In this document: positions 52,092 through 59,646 of the stretch, in pieces
Numbering within the stretch: position 1 is the first letter of the stretch
Layout of the letters: each line of letters begins with the position of its first letter
Assembly (NCBI GenBank): GCA_965203505.1
Contig: OZ241880.1
Location: 2,232,001-2,296,000 of the forward strand
Direction: 5' to 3'
DNA from: Bin127 sp965203505
GTDB taxonomy: Bacteria > Chloroflexota > Dehalococcoidia > Lucifugimonadales > Lucifugimonadaceae
Length of the DNA stretch: 64,000 bases
Notes under the pieces: model-generated
Database searches by the model: none
What the model saw: only the letters and a program-made list of their open reading frames with translations
What the model was told of the DNA's origin: nothing
Translations under genes and position numbers: made by a program

Positions 52092-52661
52092 TTGAGGTCT
52101 AACCTGCGCCTGATAATATGTAGCCAAGGTAAGGTTGATGATGATGTCATCGGTTCTATAAACTTCCAAAAATCGCGCCGAATCCGTAAAGAATCGGCGA
52201 AACTTACCGGCCTAAATTCGCCACCAACATTAGAGCATGTGAACCACCTTCCATTGGCTGATTACTACATAGGAGTGGGCATCCTCACATCAGCGCCGGT
52301 CGCACAGCCATCGGGCTTTTTGCTAGCGGACGCGCGAGAGAGTCATTCCACTGAAGTTCAAGACTTGATCGTGGATTTCGCCAGAGAATCAACCGACGCA
52401 CCCGAAGACGAAGCCCGCCTAGTCCTTGCGCGCGTTGAGGAGTTGACCGAGCAAGGGTTTACCGCGGTAAGCAAAGACACTCAGATCCCTCAAGACCGCA
52501 TCATTCGGTTCGAGGTCGCGATCTGTACTCGCGCATTCTATGAGGATCAACAACGCCGATACTCTGAACGGGCTCAACGCGAGCGAAACGCCGAGGAACA
52601 GCGAAAGGCTAACGTCGAAAAGTTGCGGCGGGAAGCTGATGCGGCTCTATCTGCCCTATGA
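52092..52661 (+). CDS. Hypothetical protein with helical Arg/Glu-rich C-terminus
   Basis: 189 aa from the TTG at 52092; no ATG with a ribosome site is visible in frame, so the start is uncertain. The N-terminal ~130 residues are mixed alpha/beta and unrecognised. The last ~45 residues form a strongly charged helix (R-R-Y-S-E-R-A-Q-R-E-R-N-A-E-E-Q-R-K), probably a coiled coil. No signal peptide. First of three closely spaced small genes lying between two enolase paralogues. Confidence 0.55.
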   Translation: MRSNLRLIICSQGKVDDDVIGSINFQKSRRIRKESAKLTGLNSPPTLEHVNHLPLADYYIGVGILTSAPVAQPSGFLLADARESHSTEVQDLIVDFARESTDAPEDEARLVLARVEELTEQGFTAVSKDTQIPQDRIIRFEVAICTRAFYEDQQRRYSERAQRERNAEEQRKANVEKLRREADAALSAL

Positions 52662-52706
52662 GCGATACGCCTACGTGGTCGCATTCGGCGATGAGGCTAT
52701 ACACAT

Positions 52707-52973
52707 ATGACAACTAGCGACCGCGAAAAACTAGCGGGGTTGACTGATCAAGAAACCGAGGATCTGTTGGATTTTCCTGATGTCTTGGACGCAGTGACAC
52801 GATATCAGGCGATTCAGTCCCAATATCGCGATGCACTGGTGGGAAGACTCCGGGCGGATGCTGACGGAGACACTGCGTTGATCGTCAAATCCGTATTCAA
52901 CGAATTCCAACCACGGCTTGACGAACAGAAGCGAGTGATCCGCGAAGTAGCGCTCCGACACCTTACAGCATGA
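52707..52973 (+). CDS. Hypothetical small helical protein
   Basis: 88 aa from the ATG at 52707 with GAGG 9 nt upstream. Predicted to be all-helical (L-T-D-Q-E-T-E-D-L-L-D-F-P-D-V-L-D-A-V-T-R-Y). No recognised domain. Its stop overlaps the next start (ATGA), showing translational coupling with the membrane protein at 52970. Confidence 0.6.
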   Translation: MTTSDREKLAGLTDQETEDLLDFPDVLDAVTRYQAIQSQYRDALVGRLRADADGDTALIVKSVFNEFQPRLDEQKRVIREVALRHLTA

Positions 52974-53215
52974 GCTTGTTCGATTGGTTAGCCGCGGTTT
53001 TGGCCAGCGTTGTCGGCGCGGCAATTATTGGCATCGTAGGTTGGTTGTTTGGCCTCCGCAAGCTACACCAGAAAATCGGAAAACTGAACAATCGAATCGA
53101 ACAGCTTGAACGCGACGTCGACGGGTTGAAAGTGCTGGGTCCTGCATTGGTTGAAGCCATGTCCGACGAACAGGCAGGCAAAGTTCTCAAAGCAATTTTG
53201 CGCGAACGAGATTAA
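52970..53215 (+). CDS. Small membrane-anchored coiled-coil protein
   Basis: 81 aa. One N-terminal membrane segment (L-A-A-V-L-A-S-V-V-G-A-A-I-I-G-I-V-G-W-L), then a heptad-rich region (I-G-K-L-N-N-R-I-E-Q-L-E-R-D-V) and a short helical tail. ATGA overlap with the previous gene. The arrangement resembles small phage- or toxin-type membrane proteins, but no family is recognised. Confidence 0.6.
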   Translation: MSLFDWLAAVLASVVGAAIIGIVGWLFGLRKLHQKIGKLNNRIEQLERDVDGLKVLGPALVEAMSDEQAGKVLKAILRERD

Positions 53216-53222
53216 CCCCTGT

Positions 53223-53258
53223 CTTGGTTAGCGTGTGATCCTTGGTTAGCGTGTGATC
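53223..53258. repeat. Perfect 18-bp tandem duplication upstream of paralogue 2
   Basis: CTTGGTTAGCGTGTGATC occurs twice in direct succession (53223-53240 and 53241-53258), about 65 bp before the ATG at 53322 and just upstream of a GCGCTAAAAT element. It could be a duplicated operator or a recent slippage event. Confidence 0.8.
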
Positions 53259-53321
53259 CTTATTGATCGTGCGCTAAAATCCAATACGCGGTCCCATCCC
53301 CAAACCACGAAAGCCCTCCAC

Positions 53322-54407
53322 ATGAAGATCACCGGTTTCGAAGTAACACCGCTCAAGAACGGCAGAGCCATCTTTCAAATCCGAACCAGCGCCGACATCA
53401 CCGGCTACGCCGAGGTCTCCCGACGCTCCGACGCCTTCCAGGCCTACCTCGATTCCACCGTCAAGCCCCTCCTGACCGGTGAGGACCCCCGCAAGATCGA
53501 CCGCCATTGGGAAACCCTCTACCTAGGAGACGAAGAGCGCATCACCAAGCTCCCGCCGCACGTAGTAGGAGCCGTCGACATCGCTCTATGGGACATCCTC
53601 GGCAAAGACGCCGGACTCCCCTGCCACGCCCTCATGGGTGGAGCGGCCCGACTCGACATCCCCCTTTACTGGAGCGTCGGCCTCGGCTGGATCAAGACAC
53701 CCGACCAGATGCTCGACGACGTAATGGACGGCTGGGATCAGGGCTACAAGGCTTTCAAAATCCGCATGGACTGGCGTTCATACCGGCAGGACTCCAACCC
53801 CGCCAAAGACCTCCAGATGTTCAAGCTGGTCCGCGACTTCCTGCCCAACAACATCTACCTCGGCTTCGACGCCAACAATGGCTACTCCGTCCCAACCGCA
53901 ATCCAGCAAGGACGCGCTTTCGAAGACTACGGACGCATCGACCACTTCGAGGAACCCCTTCCCCAATACGACCTCCCCGGCCTTCGGCAAGTCGCCGACG
54001 CCCTCGACGTCGCCGTATCCACCGGCGAACAGGACTGGGACCGATGGCGCTTCCGCGACGTCATCCAACTCGGCAACCCCGACATCCTACAGCCCGACAT
54101 CCTAGGTGCGTCCGGCCCGTCCGAAATCCTCAAGATCTACACGCTCGCCACAACCCACAACAAACCCATCATGCCGCACTCCCCCAGCGCCGGCATCAAC
54201 AGCATCGCTTCCATCCACTGCTACTCCACAATCAAGAACGCCATCCGTCCCCATGAATTCTCCATCGAGTTCGCACCCCCGCTCGAAGAGATCGCAGAAC
54301 TCTACGGCGAACACGTCATACCCCACAACGGCATCATCACCCTAACCGACAAACCCGGCCTAGGCATCGACCTCAACGAAGCCGCCCTAGCAAAGCTAGC
54401 CGCGTAA
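53322..54407 (+). CDS. Enolase-superfamily enzyme, mandelate racemase-like, paralogue 2
   Basis: 361 aa from the ATG at 53322 (M-K-I-T-G-F-E), chosen over an in-frame upstream ATG at 53253 because it matches the N-termini of both paralogues. Same residues as paralogue 1: G-F-D-A-N-N-G, H-F-E-E-P-L-P, S-T-G-E-Q-D-W-D-R, M-P-H-S-P-S-A-G, and K-I-R in K-A-F-K-I-R-M-D-W. It is very similar to paralogue 1 over the barrel but differs in the capping-domain loop (R-T-S-A-D-I-T-G-Y-A-E-V-S-R), the part that usually sets substrate specificity. Confidence 0.85.
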   Translation: MKITGFEVTPLKNGRAIFQIRTSADITGYAEVSRRSDAFQAYLDSTVKPLLTGEDPRKIDRHWETLYLGDEERITKLPPHVVGAVDIALWDILGKDAGLPCHALMGGAARLDIPLYWSVGLGWIKTPDQMLDDVMDGWDQGYKAFKIRMDWRSYRQDSNPAKDLQMFKLVRDFLPNNIYLGFDANNGYSVPTAIQQGRAFEDYGRIDHFEEPLPQYDLPGLRQVADALDVAVSTGEQDWDRWRFRDVIQLGNPDILQPDILGASGPSEILKIYTLATTHNKPIMPHSPSAGINSIASIHCYSTIKNAIRPHEFSIEFAPPLEEIAELYGEHVIPHNGIITLTDKPGLGIDLNEAALAKLAA

Positions 54408-54419
54408 CCCAAACCGTCG

Positions 54420-54540
54420 TTAGTGCGAAGGAGGGAACTCATCCCCTCTCTTTCGGCGAGAGATGGGATGAGTGAGGGTGAACGAGCGGAAAAGACGCGG
54501 GCGAAATGTCTAAAGGACGTAAGGGGGCGCGCGAATTGTC
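54420..54540. repeat. Diverged REP-like dispersed repeat
   Basis: TCTCTTTCGGCGAGAGATGG hairpin, GAACGAGCGG, then GGGCGAAATGTCTAAAGGAC and GTAAGGGGGCGCGC, a diverged form of the dispersed element. Located between paralogues 2 and 3, before the TACACTAAAAT element. Confidence 0.55.
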
Positions 54541-54614
54541 GCCTCGGTCAGCCATGACCGAAATACACTAAAATCCCATTACCAGATTCACGCTAACCAA
54601 CGGAAATCCCTCAA

Positions 54615-55700
54615 ATGAAAATCACCGGCGTCGACTACACCCCCCTCAAAAACGGCAGAATCATAATCCAAGTCCGCACCGACAAAGACATCACTGGCTA
54701 TGCCGAACTCCCACGACACTCAGACGCCTTTGAGGGATACCTCGATTCGACCATTAATCCCCTCCTCATCGGACAAGACCCCCGCCAAATCAACCGCCAC
54801 TGGGAAACCCTCTACCTCGGCTACGGAGACCGCGTCACAAAGGTTCCTCCACACGTCGTCGGAGCAATCGACACCGCACTCTGGGACATCCTCGGTAAAG
54901 AGACCGGCCTCCCATGCTACACCCTTATGGGCGGCGCAGCTCGCCTCGAAATCCCCCTCTACTGGAGCGTCGGATGGGGATGGAAGAAGACTCCCGACCA
55001 GATGCTCGACGACGTCATGGACGGATGGGACCAGGGATACAAGGCATACAAGCTCCGCATGGACTGGAAGAACTTCCGACAAGACGCCAATCCCGCAAAC
55101 GACCTCGCCATATTCAAACTCGTCCGAGACTTCCTACCCGACGACATATACCTCGGATTCGACGCCAACAACGGATACTCCGTACCCACCGCCATACAGA
55201 TAGGACGCGCCATGGAGGACTACGGACGCATCGACCACTTCGAAGAGCCGCTACCTCATTACGACCTCCCAGGACTCCGACAAGTCGTCGACGCACTCGA
55301 CGTCGCCATCTCCACCGGCGAACAGGACCATGACCGCTGGCGCTTCCGAGACATCATCCAGATCGGCAACCCCGACATCCTCCAACCCGACGTCCTCAAC
55401 GCTAGCGGACCATCCGAGGTCCTCAAGATATACGCCCTCGCCACCACACACAACAAACCCTTAATGCCCCACTGCCCCAGCGCAGGCATTAAGTCCATGT
55501 CGTCTCTCCACTGCTACGCCACCATCAATAACGCCACCCGCCCCCACGAATACTCCACCGAATTCGCACCACCACTCGACGAAGTCGTCGAACTCTACGG
55601 CGAACACGTCCTACCCCAAAACGGCGTCATGACCCTCACCGACAAACCCGGCCTAGGCATCGAACTAAACGAAGCCGCCCTCGCCAAACAATCCGCCTAA
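54615..55700 (+). CDS. Enolase-superfamily enzyme, mandelate racemase-like, paralogue 3
   Basis: 361 aa. Same fold and residues: G-F-D-A-N-N-G-Y-S, H-F-E-E-P-L-P-H, S-T-G-E-Q-D-H-D-R and M-P-H-C-P-S-A-G, with K-L-R in place of K-x-K (K-A-Y-K-L-R-M-D-W). It is more diverged than the other two (L-M-P-H-C for I-M-P-H-S, Y-T-L-M for H-A-L-M), so it is probably the older duplicate. Own upstream spacer with a TACACTAAAAT element, suggesting separate promoters for all three. Confidence 0.85.
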   Translation: MKITGVDYTPLKNGRIIIQVRTDKDITGYAELPRHSDAFEGYLDSTINPLLIGQDPRQINRHWETLYLGYGDRVTKVPPHVVGAIDTALWDILGKETGLPCYTLMGGAARLEIPLYWSVGWGWKKTPDQMLDDVMDGWDQGYKAYKLRMDWKNFRQDANPANDLAIFKLVRDFLPDDIYLGFDANNGYSVPTAIQIGRAMEDYGRIDHFEEPLPHYDLPGLRQVVDALDVAISTGEQDHDRWRFRDIIQIGNPDILQPDVLNASGPSEVLKIYALATTHNKPLMPHCPSAGIKSMSSLHCYATINNATRPHEYSTEFAPPLDEVVELYGEHVLPQNGVMTLTDKPGLGIELNEAALAKQSA

Positions 55701-55703
55701 CCA

Positions 55704-55805
55704 AACTCGCCCCTTTCGCTGAGCGAAAGTGGCGCGAACGAGCAAAGCGAAGTGAGCGGGGTATGCCCGGGGAAATGTCCGAAGGACAAAGGGGGCGCGA
55801 GGTTC
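55704..55805. repeat. REP-like dispersed repeat
   Basis: CGCCCCTTTCGC/GCGAAAGTGGCG hairpin, GCGAAGTGAGCGGGGTATGC, then CCGGGGAAATGTCCGAAGG and ACAAAGGGGGCGCGAG. A fairly complete copy located between paralogue 3 and the Nudix gene. Confidence 0.7.
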
Positions 55806-55865
55806 TCCCACTCGCCAGATGAATTCCCACCAACCCCCAAATCCTTCCAATCCCCCGTTCACACT

Positions 55866-56336
55866 ATGATCCGACACTTCACCGCAACCGGCTTCGTCGT
55901 TAACGGCGACGCCACACTCCTCCACTGGCACCACCGCGTACAAGCATGGCTACCTCCAGGCGGACACGTAGAACCGAACGAAGACCCCGTCCAAGCCGCA
56001 CTCCGCGAAGTCAAAGAAGAAACGGGCTTCAATGTCCAAATCATCCCAACCCAACCAACCCACGAAATCTCCAACCTAAACCAAGTCACACCCCCACGCA
56101 CAATCCTAGTCGAAGACGTCCACGACCAAAAAGTCGGCAAACACCAACACATCGACATGATCTACTTCTGCCGACTGGCCGGCAACCGACCACCCGCACC
56201 CGAAGGCTGGCGATGGTTCACCATCGACGACCTCTCAAACGGCCGCGCAGCATCCAACCCAGATGGAAAAAGCGAACCGCCACCCGAAGACGTGCTCAAA
56301 CTAGCCCTCGAAGCGATACAGACAACACAACAGTAG
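55866..56336 (+). CDS. Nudix hydrolase 1
   Basis: 156 aa from the ATG at 55866 (M-I-R-H-F-T-A-T-G-F-V-V); the frame is open upstream only through the repeat. Nudix box G-x5-E-x7-R-E-V-x-E-E-T-G-F is complete (G-H-V-E-P-N-E-D and R-E-V-K-E-E-T-G-F), so Mg-dependent hydrolysis of a nucleoside-diphosphate-linked compound is expected. W-L-P-P-G-G-H-V-E-P is typical of small single-domain Nudix proteins. Substrate unknown. Confidence 0.85.
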   Translation: MIRHFTATGFVVNGDATLLHWHHRVQAWLPPGGHVEPNEDPVQAALREVKEETGFNVQIIPTQPTHEISNLNQVTPPRTILVEDVHDQKVGKHQHIDMIYFCRLAGNRPPAPEGWRWFTIDDLSNGRAASNPDGKSEPPPEDVLKLALEAIQTTQQ

Positions 56337-56352
56337 GTCGTTGACCACGCTA

Positions 56353-57315
56353 TCACTCCCCAGTAATCGTGCTATCCGTGATCCGCACGACATGGTGAAA
56401 AACCTCGTTTAGAAACGCGTACCAACCCGCCCCATCGCGTATCACGTCGTCCAATGTGAACACGCGTATCGTCCCGATCGCGTCTAACCGGCGTTGCATC
56501 TCAGCGGTTATCACACCGGCCACGAGAAAGTTCACGCAGCTCGAAGGCGTATTGTCAAAACTCTTCGTCGCCGCGCCAAGCCGCTCCAACGCGCCCGCAG
56601 GATCCCGTCCTCCTTTGACTTCGATACTCGCCACCATCACCGACTCTCTCCAAAACTCGAGATCGGGCTCAGATCCGTACCGCATCTCGTAGCCGTTGAC
56701 CAACTCTGCGCCTCCCTCAAACGGATCGCCGTCAATCACCAAATCATTGGCGGTCAACCATTCGAACATCCTCGTCTTCACCATGTTGTCAGCATCTTGG
56801 CCGATTATGTTGCGCATCGTGCCATCAAGCCCGATGCCCATATTGGCGATCATGTTCCGATAGCCGTTTTGCAGAGTCCAGTCGGTACGACCTTCGATGA
56901 TCGAGCAATTGACCACGTTATACAAATGCGCAACCTTAGTCGCCCGTTCTTCGGTAACTCGCGCATTTTTGGTTGGCGATTCCCAACTTTCCACACCAAC
57001 CGCCAGATCCGAAACTCGCTTCAATGGCAACATCGCCATATTCCGATAATACGCCGACGACTCAGGTATCGCCATCAACATGTCCGGGTGGGCGAAGACT
57101 TGCCTAGGCTCGTAATTGGATGCGACGACATGAGCCCACGCATTGGCACTAATCATGAGAGCCTCAATCGGTTCGAAATCCAACTTCCTATCGAATCGAT
57201 GAACCAAACTGCGCACGTAAATGTCAGTGCGCCTAGTAATGCGATCTGACAGGATGATTGATCTGTTAATCGCTGAATCCAGATCAGTCACTTCGGCGCC
57301 TCCACCGATACACAC
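56353..57315 (-). CDS. Type II restriction endonuclease (possibly XcyI-like)
   Basis: 320 aa. The catalytic PD-(D/E)xK pattern is visible as E-P-D-L-E-F ... I-E-V-K-G-G (about residues 215-236), followed by R-D-P-A-G-A-L-E-R-L-G-A-A-T-K-S-F. This last phrase and the general layout remind me of the XcyI family (C-C-C-G-G-G cutters), but that is recollection, not a search. The gene overlaps the 3' end of the methyltransferase gene by 32 nt, a standard restriction-modification layout with the methylase first. The ATG at 57315 is the first in frame. If it cuts CCCGGG, the genome, which contains that site, must be methylated. Confidence 0.7.
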   Translation of the reverse strand: MCIGGGAEVTDLDSAINRSIILSDRITRRTDIYVRSLVHRFDRKLDFEPIEALMISANAWAHVVASNYEPRQVFAHPDMLMAIPESSAYYRNMAMLPLKRVSDLAVGVESWESPTKNARVTEERATKVAHLYNVVNCSIIEGRTDWTLQNGYRNMIANMGIGLDGTMRNIIGQDADNMVKTRMFEWLTANDLVIDGDPFEGGAELVNGYEMRYGSEPDLEFWRESVMVASIEVKGGRDPAGALERLGAATKSFDNTPSSCVNFLVAGVITAEMQRRLDAIGTIRVFTLDDVIRDGAGWYAFLNEVFHHVVRITDSTITGE

Positions 57316-58777
57316 ACTTTCTTATTTCTGTCCGCCCGTACCTACCCATCTGCTGAGAAGAATTACCCTTTCCTCTCGGCAGCATCCAAATGTTCTCGCA
57401 TTCAAATCCAGATTTTTCTGCGAAATCAGACAGAATCAGATCAACTGGTACTTGTTCTCCGTGATACTGCACGTTGTCGTTGACCATCACCACTTCACCT
57501 CCGGGGCGAGTGACTCTAGCCATCTCAGCAATCACGTAAGCTAATTCCAAAAAGTAACCCTCGATAAGCCGAACCACATGCTGATTACTTAACTCGGACT
57601 TGCGTTGCGTCAGGCCGTCAACCACCTCTTTCAGCGCGCCTTCTGACTCGTAGTTACGCACGGCTTGGGACCAAAGTCCATCACTGCCATTCCAACGCCC
57701 CAACCAATCGCGCTTCGGGCGGTTTTCGACCGTTGCGGTAATCATCTCTTGGCGAAGCTTTGAAAATCCTGCTTGGTCGAATCCCAACCATGCCAACTCC
57801 AGGGCGTAAGTGCGCGTGTAATCGTACCGATTAGCGTACGGCGGAGATGTGAAAATGACGTCGTAAGAATCGTCTGGCAATGAGCTCATTTTTCTTAGAC
57901 AAGAACCTTCGATGAACTCCGCGCCGCCTGCACCGCGCCCTTCTCTGATCCGCGCGAAATCGCGTTCTATCATCCGCAGTTTTCCGTCCAGAGCATCGAA
58001 CAGACTGTTGATCGGTCCTTTGTCGACCTTGGATCGCAACTTCCTGCCGGACCTATAATCCCACCGCAAATACTGTCCGTCTTTTCGCGTGTAACTGATC
58101 TCTTCCAACACGCTCATACAAGCGAATTTCAGAAGCAACGCGATGCCCCTATCTTCTATGCCACTGATGAACTCGTTGGCTTTAGCCAAATCTGATTCAG
58201 TCTCCCCCGGAAACGCCTTCTCAGTGATTCGGACATGACGGAAACGATGATTCTCCGCGGCTCGTCGCGTCGATGAGATCCGATCAAGCAGCCTAACCGC
58301 CTCGATTTCGAATTTGGTAAGGTCTAGCCCGTTTCGAGCCGCCGCCATCGCGCGAGCGGCCATCACTCCCACAGGCATGATTTCGATCCCAGTTCCTGCT
58401 GCTCCAACGTCTGCCGCAGTCAACGGGACAGTACCGATCCCAGCGAATGGATCGAGCACACTCTCAGGTTTAGCGTCCTCAAGGAACGAACGGACCAAAG
58501 ACCTCGAGAACGCCTCCTTGTATTTCATCCACCGTAAACCGGGTTCAGATTTGTTCCCCTGATAGGAAACCAAGTTCCTCGACAACCACGAGCCGACCGA
58601 CATTCTTGCGACGAACCGATCTTGCAGAGCTTGCCGCTGGGAAACGGCCATCCCGTGAGGCGACGCTACTGCTTGAAGTAGGTGAAGTCCGTTTGAAGCG
58701 ACACCGGCGGGTGAACCGTCAAGCGGTTTGAGCCGCCTTTGCGGCGCATTTGCAGAGATAGTGGTTTTGGATGTCAA
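57284..58777 (-). CDS. DNA methyltransferase of the restriction-modification pair (TSPPY type)
   Basis: 497 aa. SAM-binding motif I as V-L-D-P-F-A-G-I-G-T (about 108-117) and catalytic motif IV as T-S-P-P-Y (about 309) with F-T-S-P-P-Y-A-N-R-Y-D-Y. S-P-P-Y is typical of N4-cytosine or N6-adenine amino-methyltransferases. The ~190 residues between the motifs probably form the target-recognition domain. A G-G-E-V-V-M-V-N-D-N-V phrase lies near the C-terminus. Transcribed before the endonuclease, so the protective activity can appear first. The gene is compositionally plainer (lower GC) than its flanks, in line with transfer. Confidence 0.85.
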   Translation of the reverse strand: MTSKTTISANAPQRRLKPLDGSPAGVASNGLHLLQAVASPHGMAVSQRQALQDRFVARMSVGSWLSRNLVSYQGNKSEPGLRWMKYKEAFSRSLVRSFLEDAKPESVLDPFAGIGTVPLTAADVGAAGTGIEIMPVGVMAARAMAAARNGLDLTKFEIEAVRLLDRISSTRRAAENHRFRHVRITEKAFPGETESDLAKANEFISGIEDRGIALLLKFACMSVLEEISYTRKDGQYLRWDYRSGRKLRSKVDKGPINSLFDALDGKLRMIERDFARIREGRGAGGAEFIEGSCLRKMSSLPDDSYDVIFTSPPYANRYDYTRTYALELAWLGFDQAGFSKLRQEMITATVENRPKRDWLGRWNGSDGLWSQAVRNYESEGALKEVVDGLTQRKSELSNQHVVRLIEGYFLELAYVIAEMARVTRPGGEVVMVNDNVQYHGEQVPVDLILSDFAEKSGFECENIWMLPRGKGNSSQQMGRYGRTEIRKCVYRWRRRSD

Positions 58778-58868
58778 TTTTCGGCTGCGCTGAAAGCTAA
58801 AAAACGCTTTGTTTCATAGTGCATCTTAAACCAAAATCATTGCAGTTCCGATGACTCTGGCGAACCCC

Positions 58869-59309
58869 TCACTTAACAACAAACCCACCGCCTTCACCCA
58901 CCCCCAAACAATCCTCCACCGTCTCCCGATAGCTCTCCATAAAATCCTCCAACCCCCGCAACTCATCCACCGTGAACCACCGCGCATCATCCGTCTCATC
59001 CGTTTCCCGCAACAACTCCCCAGACCACTCATCCACCCGATAGGCAACCGTCAACAACTGCGCCTCAGGCCGCGTCGGCGCCGTAAACCGAGGCTCCGAG
59101 TAAACACCAAACGCCACAGCCGACTCAACCATCAACCCCGTCTCCTCCCAAACCTCCCGCTCCATACACTCCGTCACCGACTCCCCCGGCTCCATCCCAC
59201 CAGCCGGCAACGCCCACAAGTGGTTATCCCCACGTCGGATCAACAAAATCCGACCAGCATCATCAAAAATCACCGCCCGCGCCGCAGGCACTATGTAACT
59301 CGGAGCCAT
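58869..59309 (-). CDS. Nudix hydrolase 2
   Basis: 146 aa from the ATG at 59309, preceded by AAGGAG at 7 nt; the longer open frame upstream is only repeat sequence. Nudix box G-G-M-E-P-G-E-S-V-T-E-C-M-E-R-E-V-W-E-E and T-G-L complete. Entry phrase L-I-R-R-G-D-N-H-L-W-A-L-P-A-G-G is typical of ADP-ribose/NADH or MutT-like enzymes. Not closely related to Nudix 1. Minus strand, downstream of the repeat cluster at 59330. Confidence 0.85.
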   Translation of the reverse strand: MAPSYIVPAARAVIFDDAGRILLIRRGDNHLWALPAGGMEPGESVTECMEREVWEETGLMVESAVAFGVYSEPRFTAPTRPEAQLLTVAYRVDEWSGELLRETDETDDARWFTVDELRGLEDFMESYRETVEDCLGVGEGGGFVVK

Positions 59310-59329
59310 CTTGCTCTCCTTTCTAGCGT

Positions 59330-59535
59330 TTCCCCACTCGTAGGAGAAATGTCTAAAGGACAAAGAGTCCACATTTTTGGGGTTTCCCCCACTCGTAGGA
59401 GAAATGTCTAAAGGACAAAGGGGGCACGTCCATCCAGAGGAGCGGGGCCGAGGGCAATTGCCCCTTTCGCAAAGCGAAAGGGGCGCGCACAAGCGAAGCG
59501 AGTGCGCGGGGTATGCCCGGGGACGGGAAGGGAAG
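59330..59535. repeat. REP-like dispersed repeats (two copies plus hairpin unit)
   Basis: Two tandem copies of the TTTCCCCCACTCGTAGGAG / AAATGTCTAAAGGACAAAG unit, then a GCCCCTTTCGC/GCGAAAGGGGC hairpin and a GCGCAC/GTGCGC hairpin with GGGGTATGCCCGGGG. Together with the following 60 bp it fills the space between Nudix 2 and ilvD. Confidence 0.75.
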
Positions 59536-59646
59536 GGCGAGCGACATCCCACCAACCCCCAAATCCCCGCAATCCCTAGTCCAGACTCCCACATTCTTAA
59601 AATGAATACATCAATTCAACCGTACTTCATCGAGAGAGCGGCACAA

